Of a stretch of 64,000 nt of DNA, positions 7,538 through 15,523 are shown piece by piece. Source of the stretch: Streptomyces koelreuteriae (GTDB lineage Bacteria; Actinomycetota; Actinomycetes; Streptomycetales; Streptomycetaceae); NCBI RefSeq assembly GCF_018604545.1, contig NZ_CP075896.1:4278001-4342000 (forward strand). Reading direction: 5' to 3'. A program made the translations under genes and the position numbers. The notes under the pieces are model-generated. The model ran no database searches, was not told where the DNA came from, and saw only the letters and a list, made by a program, of their open reading frames with translations. Within the stretch, counting starts at the first letter, position 1; each line of letters opens with the position of its first letter.

Positions 7538-8296
7538 GTGAGTCGGCGCATCGTGGTCGTCACCGCTGTGCACGGTCCGTCGGCCCGGTTTCTGCCGGAG
7601 GCCTACCGGTCCCTGTGCGGGCAGAGGCTGCCCGACGGCTGGGAATGGCGCTGGGTGATCCAGGAGGACGGGGAGAGCGAGGGCGTACGGCCGTACGCGC
7701 CCGATGACGCGCGGGTGACGTTCCGGCAGGGGCGGGCCGGTGGGCCCGGGGTGGCTCGGACCATCGCGCTGGCGCATGCCGAGGGCGCGTATGTGAAGGT
7801 CCTGGACGCCGATGACCAGTTGCCGCCGGGCGTGCTCGCGCGGGATCTGGCCGTGCTGGAGGGCGACCCCACCCTGGGGTGGACGACCTCGCGGGTGCTG
7901 GATCTCCTGCCCGACGGGTCGACGGCCGGGTTTCCGGGCGACCCCGAGCAGGGACCGATCGAGCGCGGGGCCGTGCTCGACCACTGGAAGGCGAACGGCT
8001 TTCTCGCCCAGGTCCATCCCGCCTCGCTGTGCGTGCGGCGGGAGTTGCTGCTCGCGCTCGGCGGGTGGATGGCCCTGCCCGCCTCGGAGGACACGGGGCT
8101 GCTGCTCGCGCTGAACGCCGTGAGCCGCGGGTGGTTCTCGGCGGAGGTAGGCCTGCTGTACCGCAAGTGGGACGGGCAGGTGACCGGGCAGGCGGCCCAT
8201 GTGGACCGCGCCGAGCGCGAGGCCCGGATGGCCGTCGTGGAGTCCCGGGCCCGGGCGTTGTCGGGGCTGCGGTGGAGTTCGCCGGTGGGGTACTGA
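7538..8296 (+). CDS. glycosyltransferase family 2 protein
   Basis: 252 aa from the GTG at 7538, which has GGAAGGGGG upstream. It has a GT-A fold: IVVVTAVHGP strand with N-terminal nucleotide-binding segment, an LDADDQLPPG acidic DxD-type motif (about residues 89-98) for the metal and sugar nucleotide, and the acceptor segment LGGWMALPASEDTGLLL, where ED resembles the catalytic base. There is no membrane segment. Substrate unknown. It starts 60 bp after the islet boundary. Confidence 0.88.
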   Translation: MSRRIVVVTAVHGPSARFLPEAYRSLCGQRLPDGWEWRWVIQEDGESEGVRPYAPDDARVTFRQGRAGGPGVARTIALAHAEGAYVKVLDADDQLPPGVLARDLAVLEGDPTLGWTTSRVLDLLPDGSTAGFPGDPEQGPIERGAVLDHWKANGFLAQVHPASLCVRRELLLALGGWMALPASEDTGLLLALNAVSRGWFSAEVGLLYRKWDGQVTGQAAHVDRAEREARMAVVESRARALSGLRWSSPVGY

Positions 8297-8300
8297 GTTG

Positions 8301-8530
8301 TTGGCGGTTGGCGGTTGGCGGTTGGCGGTTGGCGGTCGGCGGTCGGCGGTCGGCGGTTGGCGATACGCGTGCCGGGGGCCCTGTGCCCGGTGCCGGTGCC
8401 TGTAGCCCGCTGCCCTGTGCCCGGAGCCTGTGCCCTGTGCCGGAGCCCGCTGCCCAGTGCCAGTGCCCGCTGCCGGAGCCCAGGAGCCCAGGAGCCCGGG
8501 AGCCCGGGAACCCCGAAGCGCGGGAGAGCC
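8301..8530. repeat. degenerate tandem repeats (7-bp and about 10-bp units)
   Basis: About eight copies of GGCGGTT/GGCGGTC (8304-8361) are followed by a run of GTGCCCGCTGCCG-like and AGGAGCCC-like units up to 8530. They fill the gap between two convergent genes. No coding potential or array spacing is visible. Confidence 0.85.
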
Positions 8531-8533
8531 CGC

Positions 8534-9331
8534 CTAAGGCAGTAGGCCCGTCAGCCCCCGTGCCATGCTCACGGCCTCGTGCCGGATGTACCACTCGGTG
8601 CCGAGCAGCCGCTCCCGTTCGGGTGTCGGGAGGGCGGCGATCAGGGCCGGGGCGGCGCCCCGGGTCACCTCCGTGCGGTGGGCCAGGATGGCGGCGGTCT
8701 TCCGGTCCAGCCAGGGCGTGACGTCGACGGTGGCGGTGATCCGGTCGTCGGGGACGGTGTGCATCGTCTTGCCCGTGGGGGCCCAGGGCCCGGCCCATGC
8801 CCGGACGGCGGAGTCCGGGTGGGTGGCCAGATACAGGGCGCTCGGCTGCCAGGGCTCACCGGTGTCCGGGTAGAGGCGTTCGAGCCCGGCGGCGTGGATC
8901 GCGAGCTGGGTCACGCGGTGGGTGTGCACATGGTCCTCGTGACCGGTCAGACCGCCGTACGCGTCGTGCGTGACGACGATCTCCGGGCGGACGTCACGGA
9001 TCTGTGCGACCAGTTCCCGCACCGCCTCGTCGAGCGGGGCGTCGCACCAGCGCGGTCTGCCGGGGGCCGAGTGCGGCACACGCGCGTCGGCGTGGCCGAG
9101 CATGCGTGGTTCGCCGGCGCCGAGGATGTGGCAGGCCTCGGCCAGTTCCGTGGCGCGTGGGGTGTCCGCCGCCCAGGTCGCGGTGACGACCGTCGTACGA
9201 GCGCCCGCGGACGCGTGCCGGGCGAGGACGCCGCCCGCCACCAGCGACTCGTCGTCGGGGTGGGCGAACACCGCGAGCAGGCTCGGCAACGATGTCGACG
9301 ACGTCGACGACATCTGCGGCGGCGATGGCAT
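8534..9331 (-). CDS. PIG-L/LmbE-family deacetylase
   Basis: 265 aa. LmbE-family zinc hydrolases remove N-acetyl groups from amino-sugar conjugates (for example MshB in mycothiol synthesis). The signature AVFAHPDDESL (about residues 20-30) supplies His, Asp and Asp of the metal site, and HEDHVHTHRV gives the distal His. The length suits the family. It lies 8 bp after the ferredoxin gene, so it is probably cotranscribed from the palindrome-bearing promoter near 10150. Substrate cannot be told from the sequence. Confidence 0.88.
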   Translation of the reverse strand: MPSPPQMSSTSSTSLPSLLAVFAHPDDESLVAGGVLARHASAGARTTVVTATWAADTPRATELAEACHILGAGEPRMLGHADARVPHSAPGRPRWCDAPLDEAVRELVAQIRDVRPEIVVTHDAYGGLTGHEDHVHTHRVTQLAIHAAGLERLYPDTGEPWQPSALYLATHPDSAVRAWAGPWAPTGKTMHTVPDDRITATVDVTPWLDRKTAAILAHRTEVTRGAAPALIAALPTPERERLLGTEWYIRHEAVSMARGLTGLLP

Positions 9332-9339
9332 GCGCCTCG

Positions 9340-9567
9340 CTACCGCCCGTCCGGCGACGAGGGCGCGTCGGTGATCGTGATCGCCTGGCTCGGGCACTTC
9401 TCCGCCGCTTCCAGGATCTCCGCCGCTTCCAGGATCTCCGGGTCGTCCGTGCGGTCCCGGCCCGGGCGGACGACGCCGTATCCGTCGATGAACTCGAAGA
9501 CCGCCGGGGCCCGGTGGGCGCACTCGGCGGAGCCGTAGCAGAGGTCGCGGTCGACGGAGACCTTCAT
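9340..9567 (-). CDS. 3Fe-4S-type ferredoxin
   Basis: 75 aa. Three cysteines fit a small [3Fe-4S] ferredoxin of the kind that feeds cytochrome P450s: Cys10 and Cys16 in DLCYGSAEC and Cys58 in KCPSQAI. The usual second ligand of a 4Fe-4S cluster is replaced by Ser/Ala. The segment EILEAAEILEAAE is a perfect 18-bp duplication (9401-9436), lengthening the helix before the last cysteine compared with usual members. No P450 gene is nearby. Middle gene of the 10088-8534 operon. Confidence 0.9.
   Translation of the reverse strand: MKVSVDRDLCYGSAECAHRAPAVFEFIDGYGVVRPGRDRTDDPEILEAAEILEAAEKCPSQAITITDAPSSPDGR
9401..9436 (-). repeat. perfect 18-bp tandem duplication in ferredoxin gene
   Basis: Two identical in-frame units encode EILEAA twice. 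A recent slippage event is likely because the copies have not diverged. Confidence 0.9.
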
Positions 9568-9611
9568 GACCCTTCCTCTGCCCAGCGCGCCACCGGCTGA
9601 ACCGGGCCGGT

Positions 9612-10088
9612 TCAGCCGGTGCCGGCGGTCGCTAGCCAGTGGGCGACCCGGCGTACGGCGGGCTCGTCGAGCCGTTCGACGAGGGCCTGGACGGTGGTGT
9701 CGTCCTCGGGGGTGAGGTCGTAGAGGCCCGCCTTGCCCAGTGCGGCCATGAGGACCTGGTGGCGGCGGCCAGTCATGCGCGCCGCGAGCGGGGCCGGTTC
9801 GCCGGGGGATTCGGCCGCCGGGGCCGGGGCCGGCTGTGGTGAAACCGGCTGCGTCGTCAGCGGGGTGTCGAACAGGTGCCACGCGCCGTCCTTCGGTCCC
9901 CAGAGCGCGACGGTGATCTCGTCGCCCCGGGCGCGCAGTGTCTGGGTCATCTCGCCGAGCGCGTACAGCACGGGCGGGCGGTGGGGTGATTCCGCCGCGG
10001 CCCGCCAGGAGTTGGTGGCCGGGCGGTAGAGCATCGCCACCCAGCGTGGCGCACCCTGTGGCTGCGGGCTCTCGGGACGTGTCTCCAT
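9612..10088 (-). CDS. hypothetical protein, first gene of ferredoxin operon
   Basis: 158 aa from the ATG at 10088, preceded by AGGGGTGAG. An earlier in-frame start at 10151 would overlap the operator. The N-terminal half (about residues 10-70, WVAMLYRPATNSWRAA to VALWGPKDGAWHLFD) looks like a small beta-rich domain. A Pro/Ala linker follows and then a helical domain (MTGRRHQVLMAALGKAG to VRRVAHWLATAG). No family recognised. It starts 62 bp downstream of a TetR-type palindrome and is followed after 44 bp by the ferredoxin gene. Confidence 0.7.
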   Translation of the reverse strand: METRPESPQPQGAPRWVAMLYRPATNSWRAAAESPHRPPVLYALGEMTQTLRARGDEITVALWGPKDGAWHLFDTPLTTQPVSPQPAPAPAAESPGEPAPLAARMTGRRHQVLMAALGKAGLYDLTPEDDTTVQALVERLDEPAVRRVAHWLATAGTG

Positions 10089-10149
10089 CGCGCTCACCCC
10101 TGTACGTCGCTGGTACGTCGCTCCGGAAGCGGTACGGCAGGCGCCGACC

Positions 10150-10172
10150 ATAACTGACAGTCCGTCAGTTAT
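10150..10172. promoter_or_regulatory. TetR-type operator palindrome (CTGAC-N5-GTCAG)
   Basis: ATAACTGAC and GTCAGTTAT form a perfect 9-bp inverted repeat around AGTCC. The core CTGACAGTCCGTCAG differs at one base from the reverse complement of the palindrome at 18946-18960. It lies upstream of the hypothetical/ferredoxin/deacetylase operon. The regulator is not in the window as far as I can see. Confidence 0.7.
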
Positions 10173-10519
10173 CCAGGGTTGTAAGGCGCGTTGCGGCGGG
10201 GAGGATCATGTAGCGGACGACCACATCGTCCGACACCGGTCCCTCCCCTCGTGGGGACCGGTGTCGAACGGTGGAGCTACCGCCGTCCGGCGCGGATGGA
10301 AGCGGATGGCATCGGGATGGAAGCGGATGGCATCGAACGGCTCGGACGGAAGCGGTTGGAAGCTGACCGGAATGGTCCGTTGCTGCTTCCGGATCCTGCC
10401 ATTTCCGGCCGCCCCGGGAGAGGTTCCGGTTCCGGACGCACGGTATTACCGCAGGTCAGCCATATAGAGTGAGTTTTCCGGTCCGGACGTCCAGGCGTGA
10501 CAAGTAAGGAGTGGAGACC
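10173..10519. other. intergenic region with hairpin and duplication
   Basis: No gene is seen. A 13-bp perfect stem (10231-10243 with 10254-10266, CGACACCGGTCCC) has a 10-nt loop and no T-tract. A 21-bp tandem duplication (10294-10335, GGATGGAAGCGGATGGCATC units) follows. Bases just before 10500 (GGTATTACCG, CATATAGAGTG) are locally AT-richer and probably hold the promoter of the WD40 gene. Confidence 0.55.
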
Positions 10520-13500
10520 TTGAGTTCCGACTCGGGGGCACGCACCGCCTTCGCGGAACGCCTCGCACTGCTGTACAAGGAAGCCGGGAATCCGCCCCTG
10601 AAGCGTGTGTCCGAAGCGGTCGTCCGGCTCCAGCGGGTCGACGAACGCGGGCGGCCCGTGCGGGTGTCCTCACAGCGCATCAGCGACTGGCGGCGGGCCC
10701 GGAACGTACCCGCCCAGTTCGCCGCTCTCGCGGCCGTGTTGCTCGTGCTGATACCCGAGGCGCGGCGCTCACGGCCCACTCCGGTGTCCCCGGGACTGTA
10801 CGACCTCGGTCAGTGGCAGCGGCTGTGGGAACAGGCGGTGGCCGACCCGGTCGGCGAACGGCCCGAGGCGTCTCCCGCCGAGGAGCCGGACCCGCCCGCG
10901 CCGGGCGGGGTGTGCCCGTACCGCGGGCTGGCCTCCTACCGCCGGGAGGACGCCCGTTGGTTCTTCGGCCGGGAGCGGAGCACGGAGGCGATCGTCGCGC
11001 AGCTCGGGTCCGTGGCGGACGCGGGCGGTCTGGTCATGCTCGTGGGCGCGTCGGGAGCGGGCAAGTCCTCGCTGCTGAACGCCGGTCTGGTGCCCGCCCT
11101 GCGGGACGGGGCGTCGGGTGGCGGCGACGGTGAGGAGCCCGGGCGGGCGCGGACGGTCGTACAACTCGTCCCGGGCGGCGATCCGCTGGCCGAACTGGCC
11201 CGGTGCATCCCCGAACTGGGGCCCGTGCTGCCGGCCGACGCGGGCGCCGCTGACGGCCCGTCCGTCATGGAGCCGGAGCAGGGGGTGGAGGAGCCGGGCG
11301 ACTTGTCCGTGGAGCGGGTGGAGCGTGCGGGACAGGAGGAACACGCGGAACTCGGGGTTCCGATCTCCCCGGACGCCGTCCGTACCGCCGTCGCCGCCTG
11401 GGCTCTGCGCGAGGCGCCCTCGGGTGCGCGTCCGGTCGTCATCGTGGACCAGTTCGAGGAGACGTTCACACTCTGCCCCGACGAGGCTGAGCGGCGGGCC
11501 TTCATCGAGGTCCTGCACGCCATGTGCTCACCCACCGGACACACCACCAGACAACCCACCAGACAACCCACCGGATACACCACCAGATACCCGACCAGAC
11601 AACCCAGCGAACGGGACGAACCGGCCCCCGCGGTCGTGGTCCTGGGCATACGCGCCGACTTCTACGAGCGCTGCCTGAGGTATCCCGAACTGGCCGACGC
11701 GCTCCAGCACCGGCACATGGTGCTCGGGCCGCTGACCACCGCGGAGCTGCGCGAAGCGGTGACCGGACCCGCCAAGGCCGTCGGGCTGGAGCTGGAGCCG
11801 GGCCTGGCGGAGCTGATCGTGCGGGAGGTCAGCGCCGACGGCCCGCGCGGGGCGCACGACGCGGGTGTGCTGCCGCTCCTCTCGCACGCCCTGCTCGCCA
11901 CCTGGCAGCGCAGAAAGGCGGGCCGGCTCACCCTCGCCGGCTATCGCGCGGCCGGCGGCATCCAGGGCGCCGTCGCGGCGACCGCCGAGCGGGCCTGGTC
12001 CGGCCTGGACCCGGCGGCGCGCACGGCGGCGCGGCTGCTCCTGCTCCGGCTGGTCCGTCTCGGCGAGGACACCCAGGCCACCCGCAGACGGGGGACCCGG
12101 CGGAAGCTGGCGGAGGAGTCCACCGACCCGGGCAAGACCGAGGAGTCGCTGGAGGCGCTGGTCCGCGCCCGGCTGGTGACCCTCGACGCGGAGACCGTGG
12201 AGATCACCCACGAGGCGCTGCTGCACGCCTGGCCGCGCCTGCGCGACTGGATCGACGACGACCGGCAGGGCAATCTGCTGCGCCAGCGCCTGGAGGAGGA
12301 CGGCCGGTCCTGGGAGGAGTCGAACCGCGACACCTCGCTGCTCTACCGGGGCTCCCGGCTGGAACAGGCCCACGGCTGGGCGAAATCCGCCGGGGACACC
12401 TTCCTGACGCGGAGCGCGGTGGAGTTCCTGGCCGCCTCGGTCCGGCTGCGCCGGCGCATCATCTGGATCAGCCGGGGCGCGGTGGCGACGCTGGTCGTCC
12501 TCGCGATGCTGGCCGTGGGGTCGGCCGTCATCGCCTCGAAGCAGCGGGACGAGGCCGTGTTCGAGCAGGTGCTCGCCCAGGCCGACCGCGTCCAGGACAC
12601 GGACCCCTCGCTGTCCGCGCAGCTCGACCTGGTGGCGCACCGGCTGCGGCCGGACGACAAGGGCGCGAACAGCCGTCTGATCTCCATCGTGAACGCCCCG
12701 CTGGCCACGCCCCTGGTCGGCCACACGGGCGCCGTCTACCTCACGACCTTCAGCCCGGACGGGCGGACCCTGGCCACGGCCAGCTACGACCGGACCGTAC
12801 GGCTGTGGGACGTGGCCGACCCGAAGCGCCCGAAGCCCCTGGGCGGGCCTCTCGCCGGCCATACGAGCTGGGTGAGCAGCGCGGTCTTCAGCCCGGACGG
12901 CCGTACGCTCGCCAGCGCGTCCGACGACGGCACGATCCGGCTGTGGGACGTGACGGACCCCAGTCGGCCGAAGCGGCTCGGCAAGCCGCTGACCGGCCAT
13001 GACAGCACGATCTACCTGGTCGCCTTCAGCCCGGACGGGCGCACGCTGGCCTCCGTCGGCGACGATCGCACCGTACGGCTGTGGGACGTGGCCGATCCGC
13101 GCCGGGCGCGGGCGCTGGGCAAGCCCCTGACCGGGCACAAGGCCGCCGTGCGCTCGGTGGCGTTCAGCCCGGACGGCACGACGCTGGCGGCCGGTGGCGA
13201 CGACGGGGCGATCCGGCTGTGGGACGTGAGCGACCCCCGGCGCCCGGAGGAGGCAGGGGAGCAACTGACCGGCCACACCGCCACCGTGCACTCGGTGGCG
13301 TTCAGCCCGGACGGCCGTACGCTCGCCAGCGGCAGCTCGGACAACACCGTACGGCTGTGGAACATGGCCGGTTCTCGTCGCCCGGAGCCGATCGGTACGC
13401 CGCTCACCGGCCATACCGGGCCGGTGTGGTCCGTGGCGTTCAGTCCTGACGGGAACATGCTCGCGGCCGCCAGCGCGGACAGCACCGCGAGCCTGTGGAG

Positions 13501-14680
13501 GGTCGGTGATCCCGAGTACCCGTCGCAGGTCGGCGGGCCACTGGCGGGCAGCAGCGGCGAGATGTACGCGCTCGGCTTCAGCCCCGACGGGCGCACCCTC
13601 GCCACCGGGGCGGGCGACAACAAGGTCCGCCTGTGGTCGCTGCCGACGTCGGACATGATCGGCCGGAGCGGGGTGTTCCGCCCGGACGGGCGGGTGCTCG
13701 CGACGGCGGCGCTCGACGGGCGGGTACGGCTGTGGGACGTGCGCACGCCCGGCAGGCCCGTGCGGATGGGGAAGCCGTTCCGGCCGGACGGCGGAGTGCG
13801 CTCCCTGGAGTTCTCCCCGGACGGCCGCACCCTCGCGGTGGTGACGGGCAGCCGTGCGCTGCAGCTGTGGAACCTCCGCGATCCGGAACGACCCGTTCCG
13901 CACGGGTCCGCCATCCCCCTGCGCATCAAGTACGCCGACCCGCTGGCCTTCAGCCCGGACGGGCAGGTCCTGGTGACCGCCTCCGACGACCGCACCATCC
14001 AGCTGTGGAACATCGGCGACCCGTCCCGTCCCCGTCGGCTGGGCCCGCCTCTCACCGGTCACAAGGGTTACGTCAACGCCGTCCTCTTCAGCCCGGACGG
14101 CCGTACGCTCGCCAGCGGCAGCGCGGACGGCACGATCAGGCTGTGGAACGCGGCGGACCCGGCCAGGCCGATCCTGCTCCGCGCACCACTCCGGGGCCAT
14201 CTCGGGGCCGTCAACGCCCTCGCCTTCAGCCCCGACGGCCGTACGCTGGCCAGCGCCGGCGACGACAACTCGGTGCGCCTCTGGGACATCGAGGACCCGG
14301 CGGAGGCCTCCGAGCAGGCGCGCCTCACCGGGCACACGGAAGCGGTCGTGTCCCTGACGTTCAGCCGCAGCGGCCGCACCCTGGCCAGTGGCGGCAACGA
14401 CAGCACCGTCCGGCTGTGGAACGTCTCCGACCCCTCCGGGGCCACCGCGATCGGCCAGTCGATGAGCCCCAACGCCAAGACCGGCAACTTTCTGGCGTTC
14501 AGCCCGAACAGCCACATGCTCGGGGTGTCGAGCGGCGCCGACAGCATCCGGCTCTGGAACCTCGACACCGACGAGGCCGTACGCCGCATCTGCTCGATGA
14601 CCCGGGGTGTTCTGACGCCGGACACCTGGCGCGCGTACCTGCCCCGGCTCTCCTACGACGCCCCGTGCGCCGACGGATGA
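10520..14680 (+). CDS. STAND NTPase (nSTAND1-like) with HTH and 14 WD40 repeats
   Basis: 1386 aa from a TTG at 10520, spaced 8 nt from TAAGGAG; the in-frame GTG at 10511 overlaps that site. The N-terminus (1-85) is a helix-turn-helix-like domain (RISDWRRARNVP). The NTPase core has Walker A GASGAGKSS (about 176-184) and Walker B VVIVDQFEE (about 305-313). One membrane segment lies near 645-670 (GAVATLVVLAMLAVGSAVIA). From about 733 there are 14 FSPDGRTLA...RLWD repeats, enough for two seven-bladed propellers. STAND proteins act as ligand-triggered molecular switches. A Thr/Gln/Pro-rich insertion (about 335-363) sits inside the NTPase. Confidence 0.92.
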   Translation: MSSDSGARTAFAERLALLYKEAGNPPLKRVSEAVVRLQRVDERGRPVRVSSQRISDWRRARNVPAQFAALAAVLLVLIPEARRSRPTPVSPGLYDLGQWQRLWEQAVADPVGERPEASPAEEPDPPAPGGVCPYRGLASYRREDARWFFGRERSTEAIVAQLGSVADAGGLVMLVGASGAGKSSLLNAGLVPALRDGASGGGDGEEPGRARTVVQLVPGGDPLAELARCIPELGPVLPADAGAADGPSVMEPEQGVEEPGDLSVERVERAGQEEHAELGVPISPDAVRTAVAAWALREAPSGARPVVIVDQFEETFTLCPDEAERRAFIEVLHAMCSPTGHTTRQPTRQPTGYTTRYPTRQPSERDEPAPAVVVLGIRADFYERCLRYPELADALQHRHMVLGPLTTAELREAVTGPAKAVGLELEPGLAELIVREVSADGPRGAHDAGVLPLLSHALLATWQRRKAGRLTLAGYRAAGGIQGAVAATAERAWSGLDPAARTAARLLLLRLVRLGEDTQATRRRGTRRKLAEESTDPGKTEESLEALVRARLVTLDAETVEITHEALLHAWPRLRDWIDDDRQGNLLRQRLEEDGRSWEESNRDTSLLYRGSRLEQAHGWAKSAGDTFLTRSAVEFLAASVRLRRRIIWISRGAVATLVVLAMLAVGSAVIASKQRDEAVFEQVLAQADRVQDTDPSLSAQLDLVAHRLRPDDKGANSRLISIVNAPLATPLVGHTGAVYLTTFSPDGRTLATASYDRTVRLWDVADPKRPKPLGGPLAGHTSWVSSAVFSPDGRTLASASDDGTIRLWDVTDPSRPKRLGKPLTGHDSTIYLVAFSPDGRTLASVGDDRTVRLWDVADPRRARALGKPLTGHKAAVRSVAFSPDGTTLAAGGDDGAIRLWDVSDPRRPEEAGEQLTGHTATVHSVAFSPDGRTLASGSSDNTVRLWNMAGSRRPEPIGTPLTGHTGPVWSVAFSPDGNMLAAASADSTASLWRVGDPEYPSQVGGPLAGSSGEMYALGFSPDGRTLATGAGDNKVRLWSLPTSDMIGRSGVFRPDGRVLATAALDGRVRLWDVRTPGRPVRMGKPFRPDGGVRSLEFSPDGRTLAVVTGSRALQLWNLRDPERPVPHGSAIPLRIKYADPLAFSPDGQVLVTASDDRTIQLWNIGDPSRPRRLGPPLTGHKGYVNAVLFSPDGRTLASGSADGTIRLWNAADPARPILLRAPLRGHLGAVNALAFSPDGRTLASAGDDNSVRLWDIEDPAEASEQARLTGHTEAVVSLTFSRSGRTLASGGNDSTVRLWNVSDPSGATAIGQSMSPNAKTGNFLAFSPNSHMLGVSSGADSIRLWNLDTDEAVRRICSMTRGVLTPDTWRAYLPRLSYDAPCADG
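11524..11610 (+). repeat. short tandem repeats within the NTPase domain
   Basis: Imperfect 12-bp units (ACCAGACAACCC, ACCGGATACACC) encode PTRQPTRQPTGYTTRYPTRQ between the Walker B motif and the following helical part. The composition is unlike the rest of the gene and suggests slippage-driven expansion. Confidence 0.8.
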
Positions 14681-14721
14681 CAACGCTCTACGGCAACAGG
14701 GCGGACCCTGACGGAAGTTGA

Positions 14722-14839
14722 GTGATACGAGTCACAACCTGGCCTTTCCTGACAGGCAGTCGGCTCCTCACGCGCAAGCGCTTGTTACCCTTGGCCATAG
14801 CCCGACCGCTGGTGCATCCCCCGTCGCCAGCGGTCGGGC
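14722..14839 (+). ncRNA. candidate structured RNA element, copy 2, with CRP-like site
   Basis: Starts with GTGATACGAGTCAC (14722-14735), then CTTGTTACC (near 14781-14789), then a 13-bp hairpin (14800-14812 with 14827-14839) whose 14-nt loop TGCATCCCCCGTCG is identical to copy 1 at 1520-1657. Stem bases differ from copy 1 (CCCGACCG here, CCCGGTTG there) but stay paired. No T-run follows here. It lies between the WD40 gene and a convergent acetyltransferase. A 36-codon minus-strand reading frame across it was judged fortuitous. Confidence 0.4.
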
Positions 14840-14857
14840 ATTCGCATGCCGGGCCGA

Positions 14858-15430
14858 TCAGCGCAGGTCCAGGCGCATCAGGACGCGGGGATGACCGGCC
14901 AGGACCGATGTGGTGGGGGCCGCGTAGGTGAAACCGGCCCGCTCGAAGTTCTTCCTCAGACCGGCGTAGGCCATCGTCAGATCGACCTTGGCGTCGCCGT
15001 TGTCCAGCGGATACGCCTCGATCGCCGGAGCGCCCCGGTCCCGCGCGAAGTCGACCGCGCCGGCGATGAGCGCGTGCGAGACCCCCTGCTTGCGGTGGCC
15101 GGGGCGGACCCGGACGCACCACAGGGACCAGACGGGCAGGTCGTCCACATGAGGGATCTTGCGGTTCCGCGCGAACGACGTGTCCGACCGAGGCGCGACG
15201 GCGGCCCATCCGACCGGTTCGTCACCGTCGTAGGCGAGCACCCCCGGCGGCGGCTCCGCACCGCACAGCTCCTCGACGTACTCCCCCCGGGCCGGACCGC
15301 GCAGCTCCTTGTTCAGCTTGGAGGGAATCCGATAGCTCAGACACCAGCAGACATTCGCCCCGGCCGACTTCGGCCCGAGCACGGCACGGACGTCCTCGAA
15401 AACCGTGGCCGGGCGGACGTCGATGGTCAT
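14858..15430 (-). CDS. GNAT-family N-acetyltransferase
   Basis: 190 aa. It transfers an acetyl group from acetyl-CoA to an unknown amine. The acetyl-CoA-binding motif is visible as LWCVRVRPGHRKQGVSHALI (about residues 107-126), matching the Q/RxxGxG/A signature as RKQGVS. The C-terminal YAGLRKNFERAGFT is the typical last helix and strand. An N-terminal CWCLSYRIPS segment is characteristic of one Streptomyces GNAT group. It is convergent with the WD40 gene and divergent from the next acetyltransferase (94 bp). Confidence 0.88.
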   Translation of the reverse strand: MTIDVRPATVFEDVRAVLGPKSAGANVCWCLSYRIPSKLNKELRGPARGEYVEELCGAEPPPGVLAYDGDEPVGWAAVAPRSDTSFARNRKIPHVDDLPVWSLWCVRVRPGHRKQGVSHALIAGAVDFARDRGAPAIEAYPLDNGDAKVDLTMAYAGLRKNFERAGFTYAAPTTSVLAGHPRVLMRLDLR

Positions 15431-15523
15431 GGCACCACGATGGCACGGCCTCGGCGCGTTCGCCGCTCGGTTCCTTCCGGTCTTTCCGGCGGAGGGCCCG
15501 GCGCACGGGGATACGCTCCCGGC

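Noticed and set aside
8301..8361. Possible CRISPR-like array
   Set aside because: Units are only 7 bp and contiguous, with no spacers and no cas genes in the window.
11528..14683. 1051-codon minus-strand frame opposite the WD40 gene
   Set aside because: It mirrors the WD40 repeats on the wrong strand. No motifs or ribosome-binding site were found.
14688..14798. 36-codon minus-strand frame starting MAKGNKRLRV
   Set aside because: It lies entirely over the conserved RNA-like element, whose other copy has no matching frame; the ATG is not conserved between copies.
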